In this document: positions 28,449 to 37,650 of the stretch, piece after piece
Layout: each line of letters starts with the position of its first letter
How positions within the stretch are numbered: position 1 is the stretch's first letter
Assembly (NCBI RefSeq): GCF_001444425.1
Contig: NZ_CP013189.1
Location: forward strand, 1,116,001 to 1,180,000
Direction: 5' to 3'
Length of the DNA: 64,000 nt
Source: Pseudohongiella spirulinae
GTDB lineage: Bacteria > Pseudomonadota > Gammaproteobacteria > Pseudomonadales > Pseudohongiellaceae
The notes under the pieces: generated by a model
What the model was told of the DNA's origin: nothing
Seen by the model: the letters and a program-made list of their open reading frames with translations, nothing else
Database searches by the model: none
Made by a program: the position numbers and the translations under genes

Positions 28449-28950
28449 GCAAACGGACACTGGCATGAAGCAGTCAGCTCCTGTGGCACCTGGCGCTAGA
28501 GTGACGCTACACTTTTCGTTGTCGCTTACCGATGGTACGGTTATCGACAGCAATTATGAATCCTCCCCAGCTACTTTCACGGTGGGCGATGGAAATTTAT
28601 TGCCGGGTTTTGAAGCCGCGTTGATGGGAGCTGTTGCAGAACAGACCATTGATGTTGTGCTGCCCGCAGCACAGGCATTTGGTGATGTCAATCCGGCAAA
28701 TGTGCAAACCTTTCCCCGACAACGTTTTGCGGGATTGTTGGCTAATACGACTGATCCCGTTGAGCCGGGAACAGTCGTATCGTTTACTGACAGCGGCGGC
28801 AACGAGATACCAGGTGTTCTCAAACAGATAGGTGAACTTAATGTCGTGATAGATTTTAATCATCCGCTGGCTGGTCGTGACATTGTATTTAAAGCCAGCG
28901 TGATATCAGTGTTGGCAGCTGACGTTCAGGCTGTCAGGCTTCAGGGTTAA
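28441..28950 (+). CDS. fkpB: FKBP-type peptidyl-prolyl isomerase, SlpA/FkpB-like
   Basis: 169 residues from the ATG at 28441, which overlaps the ileS stop by eight bases; an ATG at 28465 is also possible. The FKBP core is visible: [49 protein letters not shown], and the SlpA-type ending [20 protein letters not shown]. No signal peptide is present, so it is cytoplasmic. SlpA proteins act as folding helpers and are almost always encoded next to ispH, as here. Confidence 0.92.
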   Translation: MREQTDTGMKQSAPVAPGARVTLHFSLSLTDGTVIDSNYESSPATFTVGDGNLLPGFEAALMGAVAEQTIDVVLPAAQAFGDVNPANVQTFPRQRFAGLLANTTDPVEPGTVVSFTDSGGNEIPGVLKQIGELNVVIDFNHPLAGRDIVFKASVISVLAADVQAVRLQG

Positions 28951-28980
28951 TAAACAGACGCAGGGTAAACAGGTATCCGT

Positions 28981-29973
28981 ATGCAACAGTCAGTGGTTTC
29001 TATTCAGGACAGCAAGCCTGAAATTCGCCTCGCTAATCCGCGCGGATTCTGTGCGGGCGTGGATCGTGCAATTGATATTGTTAACCGGGCACTGGATGTT
29101 TATGGAGCTCCGATATACGTTCGTCACGAAGTGGTCCATAACAAATTTGTAGTTGATACTCTGCGTCAGCGTGGTGCTGTTTTCGTAGATGAGCTGAACG
29201 ACGTTCCGCCAACAGATGCGCTTGGCCGACAGCCTATTGTGATATTCAGCGCACATGGGGTGTCACAACAGGTGCAACAGGAAGCGACAGAGAGAGGTTT
29301 TCAGGTTTTTGATGCCACCTGTCCGCTGGTGACCAAAGTCCATCTGGAGGTTGCACGTTTCAGCGCCGAGGGACGAGAGTGTGTTCTGATTGGCCACGCC
29401 AGGCACCCGGAAGTTGAAGGCACGATGGGACAGTACGACCGTAGTCAGGGCGGTGATATCTATCTGGTGGAGTCAGTAGAGGATGTTGCTACGCTGGAGG
29501 TCAATAATCCGGAGCGGCTTGCCTACGTGACTCAGACAACCCTGTCCATGGATGATACGGCCAAGGTGATTGATGCGTTGCATGAGCGTTTTCCTTTTAT
29601 CGAAGGACCTCGCAAAAAAGACATTTGTTATGCCACACAGAATCGACAGGATGCTGTAAAGCAGTTGGCGCTGGAGTCCGATCTGGTGTTGGTGGTGGGT
29701 TCGCCAAACAGTTCCAACTCCAATCGCCTTCGTGAACTGGCGGAACGAATGGGCTGCGAAGCTTACCTGATTGACCGGGTTGAAGATCTTCGTCCGGAGT
29801 GGTTTGAGGGTAAGCGTTGTTTTGGTGTCACAGCCGGCGCCTCTGCACCGGAAATTCTTGTTCAGCAGGTGGTCGATCGTCTGCGCGAGATGACTGGCGA
29901 AGCACCCGTTGAAATTCCTGGCGTTGAAGAGAATATTGTATTCAGAATGCCGCGCGAGCTGGCCAGAGACTGA
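28981..29973 (+). CDS. ispH: 4-hydroxy-3-methylbut-2-enyl diphosphate reductase
   Basis: 330 residues. The three iron-sulfur Cys are conserved: Cys24 in [13 protein letters not shown], Cys114 in DATCPLVTK and Cys216 in [18 protein letters not shown] and [10 protein letters not shown], which bind the diphosphate, are intact. It performs the last step of the MEP isoprenoid pathway, making IPP and DMAPP. It lies 30 bases after fkpB in the common fkpB-ispH arrangement and is convergent with the next gene at a 25-base gap that contains no hairpin. Confidence 0.97.
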   Translation: MQQSVVSIQDSKPEIRLANPRGFCAGVDRAIDIVNRALDVYGAPIYVRHEVVHNKFVVDTLRQRGAVFVDELNDVPPTDALGRQPIVIFSAHGVSQQVQQEATERGFQVFDATCPLVTKVHLEVARFSAEGRECVLIGHARHPEVEGTMGQYDRSQGGDIYLVESVEDVATLEVNNPERLAYVTQTTLSMDDTAKVIDALHERFPFIEGPRKKDICYATQNRQDAVKQLALESDLVLVVGSPNSSNSNRLRELAERMGCEAYLIDRVEDLRPEWFEGKRCFGVTAGASAPEILVQQVVDRLREMTGEAPVEIPGVEENIVFRMPRELARD

Positions 29974-29998
29974 CCGCTCGCGCCTCGCAACCGGATGT

Positions 29999-31024
29999 TC
30001 ACTCCGTCGGGATCTGGCCTGCGCGTTCGGCAGCCCGGGCACCTGACAATATGCCCATCAGTGCATAATTGCCTTCGTGACAGGCATACTCAAAAATCGG
30101 ATCTTCACTGGCTGTGTAATTAATCACAGCTGTCCAGGGACGCTCCCAGGTTGAAGGGTCCTCCACCGTGAACTCATACTGCAGCACATCCTCGGCAACA
30201 CGTGTGTAGCGTTCTGTAAAAAGGCGATTCTCACCGGCACCCCGGAACAGGCTTTTGTCTGAGAAGTTTTTGGTCTGGACCACCAGCGTATCGCCTTCCC
30301 ACCAGCCGCGTGAGTCACCGTGCCACAGTTTGACTCGCTCATCCAGGGGTGGTTTTTCACCCAGAGGTACGATTCGCACATCGTGAATCATTTCCTGAAT
30401 GATCGCCACAGAGTCCTTGCCCTGCACGATCTGATAATAGCTGTTATAGCCCGCCATGATGTAGGGCATGCCCCAGGTGATACATCGCTCTTGCAAGGGG
30501 CGCCCGAGGTATGAGTCAGTCGGGCTGAGACGGGCGCTCATGCGTTGCTGGGCGCGTGCGCGTCCTTCTTCTGTCATGGGCGGGATACGGCCATTGGGCG
30601 GATCTATGATCAGTGAGGTGCGATTCTCGAGGTTTCTGTCCACCATCCATCCCGAGTCATAGTTTCCGGTGGCTGGATCGTAGGACTGAACCTCACCGCT
30701 GATGACCGCGTTAAGAAAGCCGTCGCCAAACAGGGCATCACCACCGCTGGCACGAATTTCTTCAGCCTGGCGGCGCAGTTCCTGAAACTCTTCGGCTGTC
30801 AGTGTGGCGCGATCGCCAAAAAATTCCGGGCGCTCCAGTGGTGTACTGCTGTTGTTGGCCCAAACGCCCTGCAGATCCGGTTGACCTTCGGGCGTACGAG
30901 GCACCTGCCAGTCAGATTGCTGAGCCCAGCCAGCACCGCATACCAATATTCCCAGCGCCAGCGCGACCAGCGTGAAACCTTGCGATTTACCCTGATTTTT
31001 TTCAGTTATATTGTGCCGTGTCAT
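29999..31024 (-). CDS. secreted protein of unknown function, first of a tandem paralogue pair
   Basis: 341 residues from the ATG at 31024, with GAGG about 9 bases upstream; the longer frame to 31099 would bury the signal peptide (GFTLVALALGILVCGAGWAQ). The mature part starts with TPEGQPDLQGVWANNSS, and the middle contains WHGDSRGWWEGDTLVVQTKNF, motifs shared with the next gene upstream (GKPDFSGLW, HSRGHWEGDTLVIRVTDF). This exported family is frequent in marine and soil bacteria but has no established activity that I can name. The gene lies 16 bases after its paralogue and is probably co-transcribed. Confidence 0.75.
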   Translation of the reverse strand: MTRHNITEKNQGKSQGFTLVALALGILVCGAGWAQQSDWQVPRTPEGQPDLQGVWANNSSTPLERPEFFGDRATLTAEEFQELRRQAEEIRASGGDALFGDGFLNAVISGEVQSYDPATGNYDSGWMVDRNLENRTSLIIDPPNGRIPPMTEEGRARAQQRMSARLSPTDSYLGRPLQERCITWGMPYIMAGYNSYYQIVQGKDSVAIIQEMIHDVRIVPLGEKPPLDERVKLWHGDSRGWWEGDTLVVQTKNFSDKSLFRGAGENRLFTERYTRVAEDVLQYEFTVEDPSTWERPWTAVINYTASEDPIFEYACHEGNYALMGILSGARAAERAGQIPTE

Positions 31025-31040
31025 GATGCTTAACCTCGCC

Positions 31041-31883
31041 CTATTGTTCCTGAATGGTAAATGGCATGCCGCGCGGCGGCACCCGGTCATCCGGCGCATC
31101 CTTGTTCAAGTAGCCGTATACTAGCTCTTCGGCAAATTCCACGCACTTGAATTCCAGTAGCTGCGCGTTTTCTTCCATGCGACGATAAAGTGGGAAAGCC
31201 ATGCGCCAGGGCCGTGTATAGGTCACCGGGTCGCGAATCTCGGCCTCGTACATGATCAAGTTCGGGCCGGCGGGCGTGTATCGCTCGATTACTTCCAGCT
31301 GGTCACTGTGGTGATTGCCGGCATGATCAAACCAGGTGTAGGGCATAAAATCTGTTACCCGAATAACAAGGGTGTCGCCTTCCCAGTGGCCGCGTGAGTG
31401 TCCCATCCAGGCGGGTACCGGTCCGTCGAAATCAGGTTGATCCATGTAAACAATACGCATGGCGCTGGCAAACTCATAGGCCATGACTACTGTTTCGTCG
31501 GATTGCACAATCTGGAAGGGAAAGGGCATGTAATTGGCGCGCGGCACACCCGGCATGTAACATTTCACCACGGGATCGAGTGCCAGCCAGTCAGCCTGAT
31601 TGACCTGTTTTTGAGCAAGACCGCTGGGTGTGTAGGGAAGCTCCCCGTCTTTGACGATGCCCAGGGTGGCCGGTATGGCGCCGAGCGCTCCCCATTGCCA
31701 GTCCGGACCTGCCTTTGCAGCAGAGGGCTCAATGTTCCACTGGTTATTGCCCAGTGCCTGCCACAGTCCACTGAAGTCAGGCTTGCCGCTTGCAGTGCGC
31801 GACACGTTGTCGGTTTGGGCGGTGGCGAAACCGGTCACTGTCAGACTTAAACACAGTGCTGCACCGGCCAGATAATTCGGCAT
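31041..31883 (-). CDS. secreted protein of unknown function, second of a tandem paralogue pair
   Basis: 280 residues with a signal peptide (AGAALCLSLTVTGFATAQ) and a good GGGAG upstream. It shares with its neighbour the N-terminal GKPDFSGLW motif, the central GHSRGHWEGDTLVIRVTDF block and the C-terminal YTRPWRMAFPLYRR resembling WERPWTAVINY. It is about 60 residues shorter, lacking most of the segment between the signal and the central block. The two genes are an old duplication with clear divergence. Being first in the pair, it carries the promoter region shared with the divergent cyclotransferase-like gene. Confidence 0.75.
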   Translation of the reverse strand: MPNYLAGAALCLSLTVTGFATAQTDNVSRTASGKPDFSGLWQALGNNQWNIEPSAAKAGPDWQWGALGAIPATLGIVKDGELPYTPSGLAQKQVNQADWLALDPVVKCYMPGVPRANYMPFPFQIVQSDETVVMAYEFASAMRIVYMDQPDFDGPVPAWMGHSRGHWEGDTLVIRVTDFMPYTWFDHAGNHHSDQLEVIERYTPAGPNLIMYEAEIRDPVTYTRPWRMAFPLYRRMEENAQLLEFKCVEFAEELVYGYLNKDAPDDRVPPRGMPFTIQEQ

Positions 31884-31976
31884 ACTTGTTCTCCCGCTTG
31901 TTCTTGATTATTGTGTCGGGTGTTAGCAGGTTCCAACTATCACACGAGTCTGATTTTAAATCAATTCCGGGGATCA

Positions 31977-32354
31977 ATGTCTGAGACTGAAACACGAGTG
32001 GCCGTCTACGGTACATTGAAGCGGGGATTAAGTAACTTTCCCTTGCTGCAGGGCGCGCGATTTGTTGGCTGCGACTGTCTGACTGACATTACGCTTTATG
32101 ATCTGGGACCGTTTCCGGGGGCCAGACCGGAGCGCTCTGATGGGGTGGACGTCGAAGTGTTTGAGTTGACGGTGTCGCATCTGAGCCGACTGGATATTCT
32201 GGAAGACTACCTGAGTAATGCTCCGGACGAAGGGCTGTACAACCGGGTTCTCATGCCGACACGTTTCGGGCCGGCCTGGATATATATTTACAATCCCCCA
32301 GTGTCTGGTTTGCGGGCGATTCGCTCCGGCGGCTGGTTTCCTCAGGACAACTGA
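31977..32354 (+). CDS. gamma-glutamylcyclotransferase-family (AIG2-like) protein
   Basis: 125 residues from the ATG at 31977, which has GGGGA about 4-8 bases upstream. The signature VAVYGTLKRGLSN is the family's substrate-binding loop, and VEVFELTVSHLSRLDILEDY contains the Asp-Glu region where the catalytic Glu is expected. Proteins of this family convert gamma-glutamyl peptides or amines to 5-oxoproline, or are uncharacterised YtfP-like proteins. No signal peptide is seen. It is followed 53 bases later by a dipeptidase lipoprotein gene on the same strand, so a joint role in peptide turnover is possible. Confidence 0.8.
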   Translation: MSETETRVAVYGTLKRGLSNFPLLQGARFVGCDCLTDITLYDLGPFPGARPERSDGVDVEVFELTVSHLSRLDILEDYLSNAPDEGLYNRVLMPTRFGPAWIYIYNPPVSGLRAIRSGGWFPQDN

Positions 32355-32407
32355 AGCGGGCACACGCCTTGCATAAAACAAGAATGACATTGACGGAGAA
32401 TATTGTT

Positions 32408-33649
32408 ATGAACACAGCTTTTGTGAAGTCTGCCCGAACGTCACTCATGCTTTCGGTGTTGTTATTATTGATGGTGTCCTGCGGGCCGGCTGAGCCACCT
32501 GTCCAGAGCGCTGCGGTTGCGGAGCCGCCAGTCATGGAGACTGCCGTTGCCGTCGAGTCAGAATCTGCCCTGATTGAGCGGGCCCGGGGAATCCATGAGC
32601 GGGTGATTGTCATGGATACTCACGTAGACATAAACACGGCCAACTTCACGCCGGACATCAATTATCTGCAGGATCTGAACACCCAGGTCAATCTGCCGAA
32701 AATGGATCAGGGTGGTATGGATGTGGCCTGGCTGGTTGTTTACACGGGGCAGGGTCCGCTGACAGAAGAGGGCTATAACAGTGCAGAAGCTAATGCGATG
32801 GACAAGTTCAGTGCAATTCACCGGCTGGTCAGTGAGATTGCACCGGACCGAATTGAGCTGGCGACGACCTCTGAGGATGTGCGTCGCATTGTTGCCAGTG
32901 GCAAAAAAGTGGCCATGATCGGTGTTGAGAACGCGTATCCGCTGGGCGAAGACATCAGCAAAATCCAGGACTATTACGATATGGGCGCGCGGTATATTTC
33001 CCTGTCGCATAACGGTCACAGTCAGTTTTCTGATTCTAACACCGGCGAGCGGGATGATGTCTGGCTGCACAATGGCCTGAGTGAACTGGGACGTCAGGCC
33101 ATCGTTGAAATGAACCGGCTGGGCATACTGATTGATATCTCTCACCCTTCTGTTGAAGCCAACCGTCAGGCGATCGAGTTGAGCCGGGCGCCGGTCATTG
33201 CCTCTCATTCCTCGGCACGTGCGCTGGATCCGACTGTCAGCCGCAACCTGTGGGACGAGGAGTTGCTGGCGGTGCGCGACAATGGCGGAGTCGTTCAGGC
33301 AGTGGCCTTCCGTGGTTATGTGGATTCAGAAAAGCATCGCGCCTGGCGGGAGGCCAATGAAGCGGGTGAGTCCGCACCGCCTGTGGATGTCAACGATTTT
33401 GTTGATCACATAGATTACATGGTTGAGCTGATCGGTATCGACCATGTGGGTATCAGCGGCGATTTTGATGGCGGCGGCGGGGTCACCGGCTGGAATGATG
33501 CCAGCGAGACCTTTAACATCACTCTGGAACTGGTTCGCCGTGGCTATTCAGAAGAGGATATTGCCAAGATCTGGGGTGGCAACATTCTGCGTGTCCTGGA
33601 TGAAGCACAGCAGATTGCTGCACAAATCCAGTCAGAGGCCGGCGCCTAG
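32408..33649 (+). CDS. membrane dipeptidase (peptidase M19) lipoprotein
   Basis: 413 residues from the ATG at 32408, with GGAG upstream. The signal ends in LLLLMVSCG, a lipobox with Cys as the lipidation site and Met rather than Leu at -3. M19 metal-binding motifs follow in order: VMDTHVDIN, a bridging Glu in IGVENAYPL, SLSHNGHSQFSDS, LIDISHPS, ASHSSARALDP and GISGDFDGGGG. The binuclear zinc site is therefore complete. The family cleaves dipeptides, often with D-residues. The gene's stop shares CTAG with the stop of the convergent methyltransferase gene. Confidence 0.92.
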   Translation: MNTAFVKSARTSLMLSVLLLLMVSCGPAEPPVQSAAVAEPPVMETAVAVESESALIERARGIHERVIVMDTHVDINTANFTPDINYLQDLNTQVNLPKMDQGGMDVAWLVVYTGQGPLTEEGYNSAEANAMDKFSAIHRLVSEIAPDRIELATTSEDVRRIVASGKKVAMIGVENAYPLGEDISKIQDYYDMGARYISLSHNGHSQFSDSNTGERDDVWLHNGLSELGRQAIVEMNRLGILIDISHPSVEANRQAIELSRAPVIASHSSARALDPTVSRNLWDEELLAVRDNGGVVQAVAFRGYVDSEKHRAWREANEAGESAPPVDVNDFVDHIDYMVELIGIDHVGISGDFDGGGGVTGWNDASETFNITLELVRRGYSEEDIAKIWGGNILRVLDEAQQIAAQIQSEAGA

Positions 33650-34377
33650 TCCTTGTCGGTTTCGGTGCTGTCGTCTGTGACCATGGGGACACACAGGCGG
33701 CAGTCACCGCTGGCTTCGCCGCCACCGCTCTCCACATAACGCATTTTGTGCACGGCTTTGCCACGATTGGCAGAAACGGCGAAGCGCCGGTTATCGCGCG
33801 TGGCAATGGCCTGCACCACGGCTGCATGACCGGTATGCCCGATGCCCTCGATCACATCGCGTTCGGTTTCCTGCAAATGCCGGAAACTCAACCCTGAAAT
33901 CTCTTCTTTCAGAATCTCTCTGCTCATCATCATGTCTGCCACGGGTGGGCCGCCGGTCTTAAACTGCAATTGCGCCGGAGTATAAGCTTCCAGCAGCAAT
34001 ACGCCGCCCGGAAGCAGCGCCTCAGCCAGTCTGCCGTGCAGCTGTCGCCGGATATCGGGTGGCAGATGGCAAAAAATTGAGACGATACCTGACCATCGTT
34101 GCTGGCCAGGATCAAACTCCGCCAGGTCCGCCTCAATGGTCTTGATTTGCACTCCTCGGTCAGTAGCCAGTTGTCGGGCTTTTTTCAACCCTACGGCAGA
34201 AGAGTCCACGGCTGTCACCTGATAACCCTGTTCAGCCAGAAATACAGCGTTTCGACCCTCGCCTTCGGCAAGACACAGGACTTCGCCCTGCGGTATGGTA
34301 TGAAAGTTGTATTTCAGAAAATCGTTGGGCTGGGTACCATAGAAGTAGCTATCATCACTAAAGCGTTCGTCCCACAT
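33646..34377 (-). CDS. class I SAM-dependent methyltransferase with C-terminal Cys motif
   Basis: 243 residues. The beginning, MWDERFSDDSYFYGTQPNDFL, and motif I VLCLAEGEGRNAVFLAEQGY are typical of TehB-like small methyltransferases, with the acidic strand VTAVDSSAVGL. After the core (ending about residue 190) a tail of about 50 residues carries ESGGGEASGDCRLC, a C-x-x-C pair not expected in a minimal methyltransferase and possibly a metal or thiol site. The acceptor is unknown. It overlaps the end of the dipeptidase gene by four bases and stands alone on its strand. Confidence 0.85.
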   Translation of the reverse strand: MWDERFSDDSYFYGTQPNDFLKYNFHTIPQGEVLCLAEGEGRNAVFLAEQGYQVTAVDSSAVGLKKARQLATDRGVQIKTIEADLAEFDPGQQRWSGIVSIFCHLPPDIRRQLHGRLAEALLPGGVLLLEAYTPAQLQFKTGGPPVADMMMSREILKEEISGLSFRHLQETERDVIEGIGHTGHAAVVQAIATRDNRRFAVSANRGKAVHKMRYVESGGGEASGDCRLCVPMVTDDSTETDKD

Positions 34378-34429
34378 GCCGACAACCTGTGCTTATCTTT
34401 GAGACGCAAATACTACGCGGGCCTGCAAA

Positions 34430-35581
34430 ATGATTCAATTTGATTTGCTGACACTGGCGTTCGCGACGGGACTGGCATCCATCGTCAGCTCCAGCGTGAT
34501 GCTGGTGCTGTGGCGAATAAACCGAGATATAGCCGGTGTGCCGCAATGGACCCTGTCGGTGTTGCTGAGTACCGGGGCGTTTTTTGCCAGCGCATTGCGT
34601 GATGTGATTCCGGGCCCCGAATTTTTGTCCATGCTGCTCAGCAATACGTTGTCGACCTGCTCAGTGCTGGTTGCCCTGGAAGGCTGTTTGCGGTTTCGCG
34701 GATTTTCTCGTCCTCACTCGGTGAGATATTTGCTGGCGGCAGCGGCGTTGATCCTGCTGATCAACTGGTTGTTGCGTGATGATATGCGGGCGCGATTGTT
34801 GACGATTGATTTAATCAGTTTCAGCGGCTTTGTGACCATTGTCGTGGTTATGCTGCGTCAGTTGAAAAACCGCGCTGAACGAATGGTATACGCTCTGCCG
34901 GCGTTGTTTGCCGCATTTCCGGCAGCCGGCATTGCGATTCGCTGGGTAGATGCCCTGGATGCCCATGGCGCACAGAGTATCGCTGAACTGGCAACCGGCA
35001 ATCTGATTTTTCTGACCGGTATGATTTACATCATGGGCTGGACCTTCAGCCTGACGGTTGCCTGCTACTACAGAGCAGAACAAAAGATCGCTCATCTGGC
35101 TCGCGAAGATGCACTGACAGGCTTGCCAAACCGCCGCAGTATCGATGAAATGCTTGACCGGTTTTTGCGCGAGGCCGGGCGCTACAAATTGCCCTTTGGT
35201 GTCGTTATGGTTGATATGGATGATTTCAAATTATTTAATGATCAATACGGCCATTCATTTGGTGACGCCGTCCTGAAGTGTGTGGCACAGCGTCTGAAGG
35301 TATTCCAGCGCGATGCGGATTTTGTCGGGCGTCTGGGTGGCGATGAATTTGTGCTGATTGTCAACGATGTACCCACACCCGAAGCTGCCCGTTCCCTGTT
35401 GCGACGATTGCTGCATGATGTCAGCGGGCCTGTGGACATCAAGGGACGTTTGATTGAGATCAAACCCAGTCTGGGCATAGCCTTGTGGCCGGAAGATGGC
35501 AGTACCGCGGACGAGCTGCTGCAGGTCGCTGACAAGCGCATGTATGCTTTCAAAGCATCCAAGGGCGAAGCGTCTGCATAA
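34430..35581 (+). CDS. membrane diguanylate cyclase (GGDEF) with I-site
   Basis: 383 residues. Six or seven hydrophobic segments fill about residues 5-215 (DLLTLAFATGLASIVSSSVM through MIYIMGWTFSLTVACYY), followed by the GGDEF domain: DALTGLPNRRSIDEML, VDMDDFKLFNDQYGH and GRLGGDEFVLI with GGDEF at residues 303-307. RDAD five residues before it is a complete RxxD inhibitory site, so product feedback is expected. It synthesises c-di-GMP at the membrane in answer to an unknown signal. No EAL or HD-GYP domain is fused. Confidence 0.93.
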   Translation: MIQFDLLTLAFATGLASIVSSSVMLVLWRINRDIAGVPQWTLSVLLSTGAFFASALRDVIPGPEFLSMLLSNTLSTCSVLVALEGCLRFRGFSRPHSVRYLLAAAALILLINWLLRDDMRARLLTIDLISFSGFVTIVVVMLRQLKNRAERMVYALPALFAAFPAAGIAIRWVDALDAHGAQSIAELATGNLIFLTGMIYIMGWTFSLTVACYYRAEQKIAHLAREDALTGLPNRRSIDEMLDRFLREAGRYKLPFGVVMVDMDDFKLFNDQYGHSFGDAVLKCVAQRLKVFQRDADFVGRLGGDEFVLIVNDVPTPEAARSLLRRLLHDVSGPVDIKGRLIEIKPSLGIALWPEDGSTADELLQVADKRMYAFKASKGEASA

Positions 35582-35597
35582 GTCAGACAGACGCCAT

Positions 35598-37553
35598 TCA
35601 CTCCACCAAAAGACCTGTCAGCTCGGCATCTTCCATAACCAGGACGGGCGGCTCAGAATCAGGTATCAGCTTGAGTCTGAGACGCCATATTTCGAAGCTG
35701 TCATCTGGCAATGCCAGCCAGGCTTCCTCAACCTGCACAGTGCCACTTTCTTCATCAAACACAAAATTCACCACCGACTGCGGGTCTGACGGATTTGCAA
35801 TTGGGAACAGGGTGCTGACTCGTAGTAGCGAATCAAATTCATCGATGCGTTGCAGGCGGACATTAAACAGGTCGTTGCCCACTTTGACGCGGTTGAGCCA
35901 CAGGTAATCGTCAGCTGCCATGGCCGGGCGAGCCGGCAGAAAGCGGATACCCCCGGGGTAGCGCACCAGCCAATAACCTGTCGAATCGCGCATGGCGTTG
36001 TTTTCCATGACCGGTTCTTCAATCAATTGCAGGCCCCAGTTTGGCTGTTCACTGAGTTGGCGTTGCGAAGGGGCGCGAATAACCAGGGTATTCTGGCGTT
36101 GTTCCGATCCCGGGCGCAGAATAGGCAGGTCACGCACGACACCTCGCACTGTTGGCCTGCTCGATACAGTGTCCGTCACTCCCGCCCCACGGGCAAATTC
36201 GGTGATCTGTGTAACCAAGGGGTGTGAGCCGGCCTGATAAAGCCCTAGCGGACCGGGTAAAACCTGTTGAGACAGAACAAAATTTTCCATCAACGTTTCT
36301 ACTTCACTGGCTCGGGCGATTGTCATGCCCCGGTATGCATCGTTAGTGGCCAGAAATTCATCGAGCTGTGCCCGTGTCAGACCCACCGTGTGAACAGGCG
36401 GCAGCCATTCTTTTCCTGTGTGTGGGTCGCGTACCAGCCCATGTTGCAGGGCCTGCATGTGTTCTCTGGGAGTGAATTGCATGGCCGGGTTCGGGGCGGG
36501 TGGACCTGAATGCTTGAATTCGATGGTCTGGTTGATGCTATGGATAGCCGTGAAGGTCAGATTGTCGATTCCTCTTACAGAAAGTAGTAGCCTGTCCAGC
36601 GTGAATGACAGATTGTCCAGCCAGGGTGACTGATAAACCAGCGTGCCGACCCGCATCAACCATTCGCCGCCGGGCGCCAGTAACTGTGGACCGGCAATGA
36701 CGCAGTCTGCCTGGCAGGGAATAACATTGAAGTTCTCGTCCAAAGCACCCATGCTCGGTGAATCCATGATGCGTGGTTTTTGAACGGTAATTTCACCCGT
36801 ATTTGTTACACGTGCATATATTGCATACTGTTGTCCGGCTGAAGCCACCAACGGCTGTTGCAGACTTACCTGTAGTTGAGGTCGTTCGACAGGGTTGATT
36901 GGCTCATTACTTTGCATCAGCTCATTGAAAATTGCCGGATCCTCGGCGCCAGTGTGATTCATGATGCGAAGAAAGGTTATAGCGGATGTGGCGGCCGTTT
37001 TGACTGGCTCGCCAGCCTCTTGCAGGCGCAGCGTGTAACGGACTGTTGTCACCATCACGTTGCCTTCAGGGAACGACGGATCAGACCAAACCTGCCTGAT
37101 TGCGAATCGTGCAGTTTGGCCGGGAGCTACCGGAAATCCGACGCCTTGGGCACAAAGAAACGTCGTGTCGTGACAGCCTGCTGGTTCTTGATTGCTGTGG
37201 GTAAACTCTGATCCCAGCGCCTGATACGGATGGCTCAGCCGACTGATTGAGGAGCCGGTAAGGCCGGTGATTGTATAAGGTGAGTCTGCCGGGTTGTGCA
37301 GTTCAACTTCCAGTAAATCGTATGCGCCGGGTGCCATGAAATCGTGCAGACGCACGGCGGTCAAAGTGATGTTGGACGGTAGTTCAGTGAAATCCGGGAT
37401 CGTACTGCCCTGTAAAAACGAGGCGTGACGTCCTGACATAAGGTCACCGATAGTCTGGGGTGGCGATTGAGCGAAAACCCCGGCACTTATCCAGAAAATC
37501 AGGATTGAAAACATGACGGGCAGTGATGTCCCTGTCCTAAAAGTGCGTTTCAT
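35598..37553 (-). CDS. large secreted protein of unknown function
   Basis: 651 residues with a signal peptide (LPVMFSILIFWISAGVFAQ). Residues 50-130 (LTAVRLHDFMAPGAYDLLEVELHNPADSPYTITGL in pattern) and about 225-300 look like beta-sandwich segments of the kind seen in CARDB or DUF11-type repeats. Two Cys pairs (CHDTTFLC, CQADC) may form disulfides. The C-terminal third has YWLVRYPGGIRFLPARP and a final acidic strand. No catalytic motif is visible. It follows recD on the same strand at 97 bases and is convergent with the GGDEF gene. Confidence 0.6.
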   Translation of the reverse strand: MKRTFRTGTSLPVMFSILIFWISAGVFAQSPPQTIGDLMSGRHASFLQGSTIPDFTELPSNITLTAVRLHDFMAPGAYDLLEVELHNPADSPYTITGLTGSSISRLSHPYQALGSEFTHSNQEPAGCHDTTFLCAQGVGFPVAPGQTARFAIRQVWSDPSFPEGNVMVTTVRYTLRLQEAGEPVKTAATSAITFLRIMNHTGAEDPAIFNELMQSNEPINPVERPQLQVSLQQPLVASAGQQYAIYARVTNTGEITVQKPRIMDSPSMGALDENFNVIPCQADCVIAGPQLLAPGGEWLMRVGTLVYQSPWLDNLSFTLDRLLLSVRGIDNLTFTAIHSINQTIEFKHSGPPAPNPAMQFTPREHMQALQHGLVRDPHTGKEWLPPVHTVGLTRAQLDEFLATNDAYRGMTIARASEVETLMENFVLSQQVLPGPLGLYQAGSHPLVTQITEFARGAGVTDTVSSRPTVRGVVRDLPILRPGSEQRQNTLVIRAPSQRQLSEQPNWGLQLIEEPVMENNAMRDSTGYWLVRYPGGIRFLPARPAMAADDYLWLNRVKVGNDLFNVRLQRIDEFDSLLRVSTLFPIANPSDPQSVVNFVFDEESGTVQVEEAWLALPDDSFEIWRLRLKLIPDSEPPVLVMEDAELTGLLVE

Positions 37554-37650
37554 GGCGACTGACTCCCTTGTCTACTTCGATGACATACCTTACTGCACTT
37601 TCTCCTGCGCATTCCCTGTAAAAGACAGAATGAGACTGAGACTCGTTAAA

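Noticed and set aside
32558-33208. Long antisense frame of 216 codons within the M19 gene.
   Set aside because: The M19 gene has complete catalytic motifs, a lipobox and a ribosome-binding site; the antisense frame has none of these.
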